Shown here in pieces: positions 43,620 through 51,676 of a stretch of DNA of 64,000 bases. Below the pieces are notes generated by a model that searched no databases, had not been told where the DNA came from, and saw only the letters and a program-made list of their open reading frames with translations. Numbering within the stretch: position 1 is the first letter of the stretch; each line of letters starts with the position of its first letter. The position numbers were made by a program, and so were the translations under genes. The stretch comes from WTGJ01 sp965237765 (GTDB taxonomy: Bacteria; Chloroflexota; Anaerolineae; Aggregatilineales; Phototrophicaceae), in assembly GCA_965237765.1 (NCBI GenBank), contig OZ250157.1, positions 496,001-560,000 on the forward strand, written 5' to 3'.

Positions 43620-44363
43620 TCATGGATAGATATAAGGTTGCGAGGGCGGCTCCACAGGCGAAATTTCCTCCGCCTCCAGGACGGGCAAGCGTTCGTCGCC
43701 GAAATTACCCAGCCGAAAACGGCCGCGCACCTGCACCCATTGGTCGGCGGCGAGCGCGGCCGCTCCCTCGTACCGCACTGGCAGGCCGATAGCGCTCGCA
43801 TCCGCCACGCAACAACTGAGGGTAATGCGCGCGAGCAGGAAAGTGTCTTCCGGATAAGCCAACTCGCGATAAACGAAACCGAGCAGTCTCGCCTCCTGCC
43901 CATCGAAATTGGCTAGATCCGCCGCTCGCGAGAAGGCGCGCAGCCAATCCAGGACGTTGTAGCTCAGCGGATCGCGCTGTAGCGTCTGGAAGCTGGCAGG
44001 CTGCACGCTGGTGGAGAGGCGGCCGCGCGCCGCATCCGCCCCCAAGGGCACATCCGGGATGATCACCGCCAACACCAGCGGGATGCCAAGAACGGTCAGC
44101 GATACCAGCCGACCGTGCGCGTGCCCACCCGCGCCGCCACGAAGCAGCCGCGCGCACTCCACCAATGACGCCGCCGCCAATAACGCGAAGAGCGCCGCCG
44201 CCAACACGATCAGCCATTCCAGCTCGACATTGATGTAATTCCGTAGACCGCCGCCGAACAACAAATCCAGCGCGAAATAAGCCGCCAACCCGAGCGTGAT
44301 GCTCGCCTGCACCAACCGCCGCCCGAGCATCGTCGCCCCGCTGTCCTCGTGCGTATGCGCCAT
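43620..44363 (-). CDS. TIGR03943/YcgQ-like putative permease subunit
   Basis: 247 residues: three N-terminal hydrophobic segments (about 16-36, 45-70, 87-103), a His/Gly-rich cytoplasmic loop GGAGGHAHGR, and a C-terminal extracytoplasmic domain ending with RITLSCCVADASAIGLPV and VRGRFRLGNFGDERLPVLEAEEISPVEPP. This is the partner regularly found with the YcgR/YraQ-type permease encoded just before; stop and start overlap by one base (TGATG). The pair is often under metal regulators in other bacteria, but what it moves is not known. Confidence 0.85.
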   Translation of the reverse strand: MAHTHEDSGATMLGRRLVQASITLGLAAYFALDLLFGGGLRNYINVELEWLIVLAAALFALLAAASLVECARLLRGGAGGHAHGRLVSLTVLGIPLVLAVIIPDVPLGADAARGRLSTSVQPASFQTLQRDPLSYNVLDWLRAFSRAADLANFDGQEARLLGFVYRELAYPEDTFLLARITLSCCVADASAIGLPVRYEGAAALAADQWVQVRGRFRLGNFGDERLPVLEAEEISPVEPPSQPYIYP

Positions 44364-45355
44364 CAGGGCAGCGCCAGGTTGAGGTTCATCCAGATGGCGA
44401 TCAGCGCCGTCAACAAGAGCGGCATCACGACGAGGACGACGACCACCGGCCGCCGAAACACGGCGCCGAACATCAGCGTGCTCTTGATATCGACCATCGG
44501 CCCGTAGGTGAGGAAGGCCAACAGCGCGCCCGTGCTAAAGCTGCCGGCGAATGAGAGCGCCAGGAAGGCATCCACTGTCGAGCAGACGCTAAGCGCGTAA
44601 CCGAGCAATTGCATCGCGAATACCGAGCGTATGGGCGCTTGCCCGATCTCGAGCAGGACGCGCGAATCGGCAAAGGTCTGCAACGCAGCGGCCAAAATTG
44701 CGCCGGCCACGAGGAAACGCCCCATATCGAAGAAATCGTCCAACGCCACGCGGGTAGCCTGCGCCAGGCCCGTATGCCACTTGGGTCGCCGCGCCACCAG
44801 CGAGATCTCCTCGCCCGCGCCTAGTTCGCGTAGGGTGTCCTCCGGCCGCGCGCGTGCGAATAGCAACCCGACCGTCAACGCGACGAAGAGCGTGATCCCG
44901 AAACGCCCCCAGAGCAGGGGCCCCCAACCGAACGCGATATAGGTGCTGGCGAAAACGACCGGGTTCATCACCGGCGCCGCCAACAACAGCGCCACGCCAA
45001 CCGAGAGCGGCAAGCCCTTGCGGAACAAGCGCCGCACCACCGGCACGACGCCGCATTCGCAGACCGGGAATACGAAACCCAACAGCGCACCCACCAAAGT
45101 AGCCGGAAGCGTGTGCCGCGGTATGAGCCGCGCCAGATCTTCCCGCTGCACGAAGGCTTCCAATAAGCCCGAGATGAGCGCGCCGAGCAGCAAGAAGGGG
45201 GCCGCCTCGATGAAAATGCCCAGGAAGTATGTGCTGAAAAGCGTGAAGGCGGGCGATGGCGCATTTCGCAACAGCGCCACGAACAATATCAGCAATATCA
45301 GCCAACCCGCCCAGGATACCTGGCGCCGATTGGGCCATGTTAAGGCGCGCAACAT
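44363..45355 (-). CDS. YcgR/YraQ-like permease (ArsP_1/DUF318 family)
   Basis: 330 residues with eight to ten hydrophobic helices. ALLGFVFPVCECGVVPVVRR contains the conserved F-P-x-C-E-C-G motif and AAPVMNPVVFASTY the second half-motif AP-x-x-NPV; the second repeat has LGYALSVCSTVDAFLA. Family members move metals, organoarsenicals or unknown solutes. Cys pairs inside the membrane fit metal or thiol chemistry. ATG 45355 follows a weak ribosome site that is inside a 10-bp inverted repeat. First gene of a three-gene operon. Confidence 0.87.
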   Translation of the reverse strand: MLRALTWPNRRQVSWAGWLILLILFVALLRNAPSPAFTLFSTYFLGIFIEAAPFLLLGALISGLLEAFVQREDLARLIPRHTLPATLVGALLGFVFPVCECGVVPVVRRLFRKGLPLSVGVALLLAAPVMNPVVFASTYIAFGWGPLLWGRFGITLFVALTVGLLFARARPEDTLRELGAGEEISLVARRPKWHTGLAQATRVALDDFFDMGRFLVAGAILAAALQTFADSRVLLEIGQAPIRSVFAMQLLGYALSVCSTVDAFLALSFAGSFSTGALLAFLTYGPMVDIKSTLMFGAVFRRPVVVVLVVMPLLLTALIAIWMNLNLALP

Positions 45356-45360
45356 ACGCC

Positions 45361-45418
45361 CATCATAGCGGATTTGCGCCAGAATCGCGTGACGTCTTTC
45401 GTCAGAAACGCTATGATG
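45361..45418. promoter_or_regulatory. Inverted repeats in the divergent gap of the permease operon
   Basis: CATCATAGCG (45361-45370) and CGCTATGATG (45409-45418) are exact reverse complements 38 bases apart. Two smaller palindromes lie in the same gap: TGACG-N5-CGTCA (45390-45404) and GAAAC-N8-GTTTC (45405-45422). They may be operator sites for both the permease operon and the plus-strand gene at 45459, or in RNA mask the permease ribosome site. Confidence 0.45.
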
Positions 45419-45458
45419 TTTCGATAGGATAATTTCTGCCACGGATGAAGGGGACGAT

Positions 45459-46667
45459 GTGAGCGACGAGCGTTCCCGTCGGGCAAATTCCATTGCCGCC
45501 TTTGGGGCACTCTTGCTCCTCATCGCGCTCGTCCTGCCGGGCCTGCCCTGGTTGAGCTATGCGAATCCGGACGTCGGCGAAGAGCGGGCGCCGCTGGACG
45601 AGCGTGCCCTGGCGGAGGCCATCATCACAGTGCCCGTCCAGCGCGGCGCCAATGGCACCGAACCTGATGCGCTGCTCATGCTGGGCGACGCCAGCTACCG
45701 TATGGGCGATATCGCCGCCCTCTTTGACCTAGAATTGCCCATACCCTCCGTCTATACCCGCCGCGAATTTCGCGTTACGGTCGCCCAATTGACCGGCATC
45801 CATCCCGATGGCCGCGCGCCTTCGCTAACCGCCCTCGCCGCCTATGACGACGTCGAAGTCCCTCTGCAGGATATCCTCGTCCATTCCGAGCTCGCCTTGC
45901 CGCGGCCCGCGCTGCACGAATCGGCCGCAGTGTTGGTGGATCTGGCGGATTTGCTGGATCTGTTGAGTGTCGAAATCGCAGCCAGCGAACTCCTCGCCAC
46001 TGCCGGCGTCGAATTACCGCTGACGCAGGCTATTGCCGAAGAGGCGGAAATCTCGCTGATCGCGCTGGCGGATTTGGCCGGAATCGCGCTTCCCGCCGAA
46101 ACACCCGAAGCGGCGCTGAGCCTATCCACGCTCCTCGCCATCGCAGAAATCGTTGCGCCGCTGGCCGAAGTTGCCGACTTGAGCCTGAATCTGCCGCTGG
46201 CGGATTTAAGCCGCAGGGCGCGCCTGGGTTGGGATGTAGTCGATTGGGCGGGTATCGCCGGCGCGGATTTGCGAGTCGCGGCCGTCCTGGCAGAAGCGCG
46301 CGTTGACGTGCCACTCGAACCGGCCACGGTGCAGCGCAGCGCCCTCGGCCTGCTAGATGACTACCTTTTGCGCGCGCCGGGCGCATTTTCGATCAGCCTG
46401 GCGCTGGCATTCTTCGTTTGCCTGGCAACCTTCTTGTTGCCCGCCTTCGGCCGTCGCTGGCGCATCTGGTTGGCAGCCCTCGGCGCCCTGCCCGCCCTGG
46501 TCTGGCTACCGACCTACATCAGCGCGCAAAACCCCATGGCCTGGGATGCGAACAGCTTGTTCGGCAGCCTGGCGCCTGGCTATTGGCTGGCCTGGCTGGC
46601 GGTGCTCGTGATCGGCGCCAGCGCCCTCTGGCAACGCTACGCTACCCGCAGCACGGAAACCAACTGA
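45459..46667 (+). CDS. Unrecognised membrane protein with seven short beta-like internal repeats
   Basis: 402 residues. One N-terminal hydrophobic helix (about 13-33), a long region of about 270 residues very rich in Ala, Leu, Glu and Asp with almost no Lys, and three C-terminal helices (about 308-330, 334-353, 374-390). The middle has a repeated pattern of a helix-like stretch ending A/G/D-x-x-hydrophobic-E/D/A-hydrophobic-P: ALFDLELP (87), AAYDDVEVP (127), HSELALP (142), TAGVELP (181), LAGIALP (206), ADLSLNLP (239), AEARVDVP (278). I know no family like it. GTG 45459 has AAGGGG upstream. Divergent from the metal-type permease operon across shared inverted repeats. Confidence 0.75.
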   Translation: MSDERSRRANSIAAFGALLLLIALVLPGLPWLSYANPDVGEERAPLDERALAEAIITVPVQRGANGTEPDALLMLGDASYRMGDIAALFDLELPIPSVYTRREFRVTVAQLTGIHPDGRAPSLTALAAYDDVEVPLQDILVHSELALPRPALHESAAVLVDLADLLDLLSVEIAASELLATAGVELPLTQAIAEEAEISLIALADLAGIALPAETPEAALSLSTLLAIAEIVAPLAEVADLSLNLPLADLSRRARLGWDVVDWAGIAGADLRVAAVLAEARVDVPLEPATVQRSALGLLDDYLLRAPGAFSISLALAFFVCLATFLLPAFGRRWRIWLAALGALPALVWLPTYISAQNPMAWDANSLFGSLAPGYWLAWLAVLVIGASALWQRYATRSTETN

Positions 46668-46671
46668 GCGC

Positions 46672-48501
46672 TCATTTACCGTTCAAACGCAGGTAGAGCA
46701 CCATGCCGTCGTGGTCGGAAGCGGCCAGCGCGCCACCGTGGTCTTCCTCCAGCCAGCTCCGTGGCGCATCAGCGTTGCCCCGCCCATAGGTGCGGTCAGT
46801 TACCAACGCGCTAAGCGCGGTTGTCGTCAGGATTTGATCCAAAACCTGGCGGCTGCCATTCCAGACGTAGGAATAGCGCTCTTCGGACGGTAAAAGAAGC
46901 GTCTGGTTTTGCAAATTGGGCTCCACCAGGTCGGCTTCGGGGGCGAAGAGCGCCTCCGCCGGGTCCTGCGTGCCGGCGATGATCCCCACCACATCGACGA
47001 GGCCATCGCTGTGCTGATAGGCGTTGAAATCGCCAAGCACGGCGAGCAGGATCTCCGGTTGAGCTATCTGCAACGCCTGCACATATTCGGCGATCATCGT
47101 CGCTTGCTCGAGGCGTTTCGTCATCACGCGCTGTGTATCGGCATCGCTGAGCGAGCGGATGTGCACGTTGATGAGCGCGATGGGCTGCGCGCGCTCGCCA
47201 TCCCATAACTCCGCTTCCAGGACGAGTGGCGGGCGCGTGAACAGATCGCGCGGGCCCAAATAGGTAGCCTCATAGGAACCTGGTAAGCGGTAGCATTCCG
47301 GATTCTTGACGCGCGCCACATTCACCAAAAAGGCGTTGTCGATGCCACGCCGCTCCAGCCCTTCCAGCAAGCATGGGTAATATCGCAACGCCGGCGCCCG
47401 CTCGTTCAGCAAGAAGACCAGGTCCATTAGCACTGCCGCGTTTTCCACTTCCTGCAGCGCCAGGATATCCGGCGCGCCGAGCGTCTCATGGATGAGGGTG
47501 GCGACCTTCCCCAGGCGCAACTGGTAGGCGGCCGCGTCGTCGGGCACGTAATTCTCGCCTCGGCTGTCGTTGCGGGCATGATCATCTACCGTGTCAAAGA
47601 GGTTGTTGACGTTCTGCGTGGCGATGGTGAATTCGCCGACTTCCCGCACGCGCACCGGACGGCCCGCATAGGCCGCTACCGCCACCGCATCGTATTCCAC
47701 CTGCGCGGGCCAAATCTGGTAATCCAGGTAGCTATAGGAGAGCGCACCCTCGACGCTGACCGGCACGCCCGCCGGCAATTGCAACACGGGCCGCCCCAGC
47801 TCCGGCGGGTCGATCTCGAGCAGCTCGGCGTTCAAATCCCATTCCGGTAAGCCCATTCCCACCAGATCCGGCCGGTCGTCGCCCTCGATGCCCATCTCGC
47901 GATAGGCCGGTGAGCCATCGATCGTAAGGCCAAATTCGTCGAAATAATTCGTGGGCGCGACGACCGCGCGCTCCCGCAGGAAGACGCGCATGCCCTCATA
48001 ACGCTCGAGCGGGTGCGGCGCGCCGGTAGACCACTCTAGCGAGACCTGCGCCAGATCGATGGCCGCTGGCAGCTCTTGCGCGCGGGCGAGCGTCTCAATT
48101 CTCCGACTGCCCGCGATTTCCAGCTGCGTGAGGCCGTAGAATTCGTTGACGCGGCCGCTCACTTCTACCAGATCACCAACCGCCAATTCCGCCAGCGGCC
48201 GGATCGGCGTAGTTTGCACGAGCAAGCCATCCGAAGTTTCCGCTGCGCCGTCACTCTCTGCAATCGGCGTCTGCAGGAAGAAGCGGCTCTTATTCGCCGC
48301 GATGAGCGTGACGACACCGCGGACGGTGACTCGCACTCGATAGCAATTGGCGCGCTCGCCGCGGCCCTGAACCTGCCAGACCGCGAGCGTCTCCTCACAA
48401 TCCACCTCCGTTTGCGCCCGCGCCGCTCCGCCCAGCAATATCCCGCCCAGGCCGAAGCATAGGAACACGCCGCGCAGCCTTTTCACGGTAATTCTTCGCA
48501 T
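46672..48501 (-). CDS. Secreted endonuclease/exonuclease/phosphatase-family nuclease with OB-fold domain
   Basis: 609 residues. Signal peptide (1-30, ending GAARAQ), an OB-fold-like domain of YhcR/ExeM type (about 50-140, VRVTVRGVVT and FFLQTP), a second similar beta region, then the EEP domain from about 290: ATQNVNNLFDT, LALQEVENAA, INVHIRSLSD, LGDFNAYQHSD, LDQILTTTAL and SDHDGMV hold the metal and catalytic residues in order. It most likely cuts extracellular DNA for nutrients or biofilm remodelling. AGGAGGGTAGC before ATG is a near-ideal ribosome site. TATAAT on the minus strand (48539-48534) may be its -10. Confidence 0.92.
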   Translation of the reverse strand: MRRITVKRLRGVFLCFGLGGILLGGAARAQTEVDCEETLAVWQVQGRGERANCYRVRVTVRGVVTLIAANKSRFFLQTPIAESDGAAETSDGLLVQTTPIRPLAELAVGDLVEVSGRVNEFYGLTQLEIAGSRRIETLARAQELPAAIDLAQVSLEWSTGAPHPLERYEGMRVFLRERAVVAPTNYFDEFGLTIDGSPAYREMGIEGDDRPDLVGMGLPEWDLNAELLEIDPPELGRPVLQLPAGVPVSVEGALSYSYLDYQIWPAQVEYDAVAVAAYAGRPVRVREVGEFTIATQNVNNLFDTVDDHARNDSRGENYVPDDAAAYQLRLGKVATLIHETLGAPDILALQEVENAAVLMDLVFLLNERAPALRYYPCLLEGLERRGIDNAFLVNVARVKNPECYRLPGSYEATYLGPRDLFTRPPLVLEAELWDGERAQPIALINVHIRSLSDADTQRVMTKRLEQATMIAEYVQALQIAQPEILLAVLGDFNAYQHSDGLVDVVGIIAGTQDPAEALFAPEADLVEPNLQNQTLLLPSEERYSYVWNGSRQVLDQILTTTALSALVTDRTYGRGNADAPRSWLEEDHGGALAASDHDGMVLYLRLNGK

Positions 48502-48562
48502 GCTACCCTCCTGAGCGTTGCCACGATATCACTATTATACCGACGCGCCCGGCACGCCATCG

Positions 48563-48592
48563 TTGGGATTATGGTGAGGCTTATGTTATGCT
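48563..48592 (+). promoter_or_regulatory. Possible promoter of the pectinacetylesterase-like gene
   Basis: TTGGGA (48563-48568), 18-base spacer, TATGCT (48587-48592), four matches in each hexamer, ahead of an AAAGGGA ribosome site and ATG 48623. Confidence 0.35.
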
Positions 48593-48622
48593 GGCAGATG
48601 TTACGAGATAAAGGGAATTTCG

Positions 48623-49705
48623 ATGAGCCGAATCATTTCACTCATCCTTTGCGCCTTCCTGGCCCTGCCCGCCGTGGCCGCTCTGGCGCAAAATGCCGAC
48701 TGGGAAGAAGTGCCCGTTCCCGAAGGCGTCTGCTCGCGTGGCACGCCCTATTCCTTCTACTATCGCGAAGGCAGCAGCGATGACCTGCTCATCTTCTTCG
48801 ATGGTGGCGGCGCTTGTTGGAATGGGGCGACCTGCCAATTCGGCGCCGATTACAGCTCCGGCGGGCCTTTGTTCAAAGATAAGGTCGTCTTCCTGAGCGA
48901 GGAAGAGCACGATGGCATCTTCGATCTCAGCAACGCCGCCAACCCGCTCGCCGATCACGACATGGTCTTCGTGCCCTATTGCAGCGCCGATGTGCATAGC
49001 GGCGGCACCGAGATGGTCTATGAAGTCCCGGAAAGCTCGCTCGCGCGGCGCAGCTACCCCGTGAGCATCCAACACAATGGCGCCAATAACGCGGCCGCCG
49101 TGTTGGAATGGACTTACGCGAATTACGCCGACCCCAGCAGCGTCGCCCTGATGGGCTGCAGCGCCGGCTCCTATGGCGCCATCTTCCACGCCTACAACGT
49201 GATGGGCAACTATAGCGACACAACCGTTACCCATCTCTCCGATGCCGGCGTCGGCGTCGTGCCACTGGGCTGGGTGGGTTTTAGCAATTGGGGCTTCCTC
49301 GAGAATCTGCCCGCTGAGCTGGTCGCCGCCGGTCAAATGAGCTACGAGACTTTCACACTCAACGATCTCTACGCCCAAACGGCCGCCACCTACCCCGAAA
49401 ACTCCTTTGCCCAGTACACCACTGCGGCGGATAACGTACAAATCCGTTTCTACGCCATCATGGGTGGCAATCCGAATGAGTGGCCGACCAGCATGAGCGC
49501 AAAATTATCTGAGCTGAGCGCCACCGTCCCCAACTTCGATGCCTATATCGCCGGCGGCGGCGAGCATTGCATCCTGAATACCTCCAATTTCTATACGACG
49601 GAAACTGCGGGCATGAACTTCCGCGATTGGGTGGCCGCGCGCCTCGCTGGCGAAGCGACCGGCGATGTAACGTGCGATGTCGACAGTGGCGAATGTGCCC
49701 CATGA
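48623..49705 (+). CDS. Secreted pectinacetylesterase/Notum-type serine hydrolase
   Basis: 360 residues with a signal peptide (1-23, ending AALAQ). LIFFDGGGACWN supplies the oxyanion hole, LMGCSAGSYG the nucleophile Ser180, and GGGEHCILN the His region, as in the PAE family of plant pectin acetylesterases and animal Notum. Cys residues (several pairs) suggest disulfides. It likely removes acetyl or acyl groups from polysaccharides or lipids outside the cell, fitting the other secreted polysaccharide-related enzymes here. Single gene between the nuclease and the amino-acid importer. Confidence 0.88.
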   Translation: MSRIISLILCAFLALPAVAALAQNADWEEVPVPEGVCSRGTPYSFYYREGSSDDLLIFFDGGGACWNGATCQFGADYSSGGPLFKDKVVFLSEEEHDGIFDLSNAANPLADHDMVFVPYCSADVHSGGTEMVYEVPESSLARRSYPVSIQHNGANNAAAVLEWTYANYADPSSVALMGCSAGSYGAIFHAYNVMGNYSDTTVTHLSDAGVGVVPLGWVGFSNWGFLENLPAELVAAGQMSYETFTLNDLYAQTAATYPENSFAQYTTAADNVQIRFYAIMGGNPNEWPTSMSAKLSELSATVPNFDAYIAGGGEHCILNTSNFYTTETAGMNFRDWVAARLAGEATGDVTCDVDSGECAP

Positions 49706-49791
49706 CTCCGCCTTTGCCCTGTAGTATGATGATGCGTAGCAAGCATGAATCCTTGTCCGTTTGCAAGCCTTGTGAGTAAGGAAGGAAAGAC

Positions 49792-50565
49792 ATGTTCACA
49801 AAAAATAGAATGATCGTCCTGTCACTACTCCTGCTAGTGCTGCTGCCCTTCGCCACGCAAGCGCAGGTGTACCCGCCCGACCTCGGCGGCCGCACGGTCA
49901 CCGTCGCCGTCGAGAACGCCTACCCGCCCTTCAACTACCTGGATGAAGATGGCAACACAATTGGCTGGGACTACGATGTCCTCAACCAAATTTGTGAAGT
50001 CGTAAACTGCGTCCCCGAATTCGTCCAGACCAGTTGGGATGGCATGATCCTCGCCGTTTCCAATGGCGAATTCGATATGGCCGCGGATGGCATCACCATC
50101 ACCGAAGAACGTTCGCAGATCGTCGATTACTCTTTCGGCTATATCTCCCTCGTGCAGCGCATGCTGGTCCGCATTGATGAAGACCGCTTCACCACCGGTG
50201 AAGAATTCGATGCGAATGAGGAGCTCATCATCGGTGTCCAACCCGGCACGACCAATTGGTACGTCGCCACCGAACTCGTCGGTGAAGAACGGGTCGTCAG
50301 TTACGACATCTTTGCAGTTGCCATCCAAGCGCTCATCTCTGGCGATGTCGACGCGGTCGTGATGGATGATGTGGCCGGGCAGGGTTATGTCGGCGCCAAC
50401 CCGGATGATGTACGCATGATGGATGCCGCCCTTACTTCCACCGAATACCTGGGTTTCATCTTCCCGAAGGGAAGCGAACTGGTCGACGCTTTTAACGCCG
50501 CGCTCTTTGAACTCAGCGTCAGCGGGTGGCTGCAAGAAACTACCAACCGTTGGCTCAGCCCATAA
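49792..50565 (+). CDS. Amino-acid ABC transporter substrate-binding protein (family 3)
   Basis: 257 residues with a signal peptide (1-25, ATQAQ). VTVAVENAYPPFNYLDEDGN, GWDYDVLNQICEVVNC and FDMAADGITITEERSQIVDYS are family 3 (GlnH/ArtJ-like) signatures; LIIGVQPGTTNWY and DAVVMDD lie in the second lobe. It catches an amino acid for the permease encoded downstream. AAGGAAGG precedes the ATG. The pair of Cys near residue 70 (QICEVVNC) may form a disulfide. A strong hairpin follows. Confidence 0.93.
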   Translation: MFTKNRMIVLSLLLLVLLPFATQAQVYPPDLGGRTVTVAVENAYPPFNYLDEDGNTIGWDYDVLNQICEVVNCVPEFVQTSWDGMILAVSNGEFDMAADGITITEERSQIVDYSFGYISLVQRMLVRIDEDRFTTGEEFDANEELIIGVQPGTTNWYVATELVGEERVVSYDIFAVAIQALISGDVDAVVMDDVAGQGYVGANPDDVRMMDAALTSTEYLGFIFPKGSELVDAFNAALFELSVSGWLQETTNRWLSP

Positions 50566-50599
50566 TAAAGAGCGAGCATCGATCTAAGAATTACCAAAA

Positions 50600-50628
50600 A
50601 GGGGCGCGCTGTTTTGTAGCGCGCCCCT
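50600..50628 (+). terminator. Strong hairpin between amino-acid binding protein and permease genes
   Basis: Perfect 11-bp stem AGGGGCGCGCT (50600-50610) / AGCGCGCCCCT (50618-50628), 7-base loop GTTTTGT, then AGTCTTAAAA. Likely a partial terminator raising expression of the binding protein over the permease. Confidence 0.75.
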
Positions 50629-50650
50629 AGTCTTAAAAGGGACCAAATGG

Positions 50651-51676
50651 ATGGTCAATCCACTTAGAGAGCGCGATCGCGAGGTCGAGGTCTACCGCCG
50701 GCACCGACGCATCGCCATCCCTGGCCGCGTCTTTCATTTCGGCATCTTCCATTACGAAACGAAGATTGCGTATTTCTGGCGGCTGATCTTCCGCTGGCCC
50801 TGGAGCTACTTGCTCATGATCATCTTCGCCATCGTCATGGTTTTGCTATTCGCCAACCAACGCTGGTACCGCTTTGCCTTCAGTAAGATCATGCCTGGCT
50901 TCTGGGTTACCGTTCCCATCCCGCTCTATTCTTATGGCATCGCCCTCATCATCGCCATCGTCATTGGCACCCTGCGCGCTTACCCGCCGCAGCCGAGCCA
51001 CGGTTTCGCGAACGGCCTCATTCACCTCTTCCGCCTGGGCTTTCACCATGTGCTGACTTTCTATGTGGACTTCTTCCGTGGCATCCCCACGCTAATCCTG
51101 CTGCTGTTTTTCGCCTTTGGCTTCATTCCTACCATGAAAAAAGAATTCGAGTGGTTCACCATGAGCAGCCGCGCTCTCCAAACGGCCATCCTTCCCTTAT
51201 CCTTGGCTTATGGCGCCTTCATGTCGGAAACGGTGCGCGCTGGCATCCGCTCCGTCGATAAAGGACAGCTGGAAGCAGCGCGCTCGCTGGGAATGCGCCC
51301 GCTGCTCATCATGCGCAGCATCGTCTTGCCGCAGGCTCTCAAAATCGTCACGCCGCCACTCGGCAACGACTTCATCGCCATCATCAAGGACTCTTCCTTG
51401 GTTGCTGTGCTGGGTATGAACGACCTGACTCAACTCGCGCGCATTAACGCCAGTTCTAATTTCCGTTTTTTCGAATTCTATACCATCCTGGCGCTCTTCT
51501 ACCTCACGCTAACCATCCTCGCGACCATTATGGTGCGCTTTATGGACAGAGTGCAGCGCGCATACTTTTATTTCGTTGGCTTTCTCATTTTCTTCTGCTT
51601 CGGCCTCTATCCTTTCCGCTTCCCAATCATCGATTTCCTCAACGATATCTTAGGCACGAGCATCCGCGCCTTTTAA
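50651..51676 (+). CDS. Amino-acid ABC transporter permease (GlnP/HisM type)
   Basis: 341 residues. A long N-terminal part with a basic stretch and one helix precedes the HisMQ core: FYVDFFRGIPTLILLLFFAFG (F-R-G-x-P-x-x-x-L), SLAYGAFMSETVRAGIRSVDKGQLEAARSLGM (the EAA region, given by position 185-217), and VTPPLGNDFIAIIKDSSLV. It moves amino acids with the preceding binding protein. No ATPase gene follows: the next gene converges and overlaps by 4 bases. At the C terminus two extra helices are present. An ATPase from elsewhere is required. Confidence 0.92.
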   Translation: MVNPLRERDREVEVYRRHRRIAIPGRVFHFGIFHYETKIAYFWRLIFRWPWSYLLMIIFAIVMVLLFANQRWYRFAFSKIMPGFWVTVPIPLYSYGIALIIAIVIGTLRAYPPQPSHGFANGLIHLFRLGFHHVLTFYVDFFRGIPTLILLLFFAFGFIPTMKKEFEWFTMSSRALQTAILPLSLAYGAFMSETVRAGIRSVDKGQLEAARSLGMRPLLIMRSIVLPQALKIVTPPLGNDFIAIIKDSSLVAVLGMNDLTQLARINASSNFRFFEFYTILALFYLTLTILATIMVRFMDRVQRAYFYFVGFLIFFCFGLYPFRFPIIDFLNDILGTSIRAF

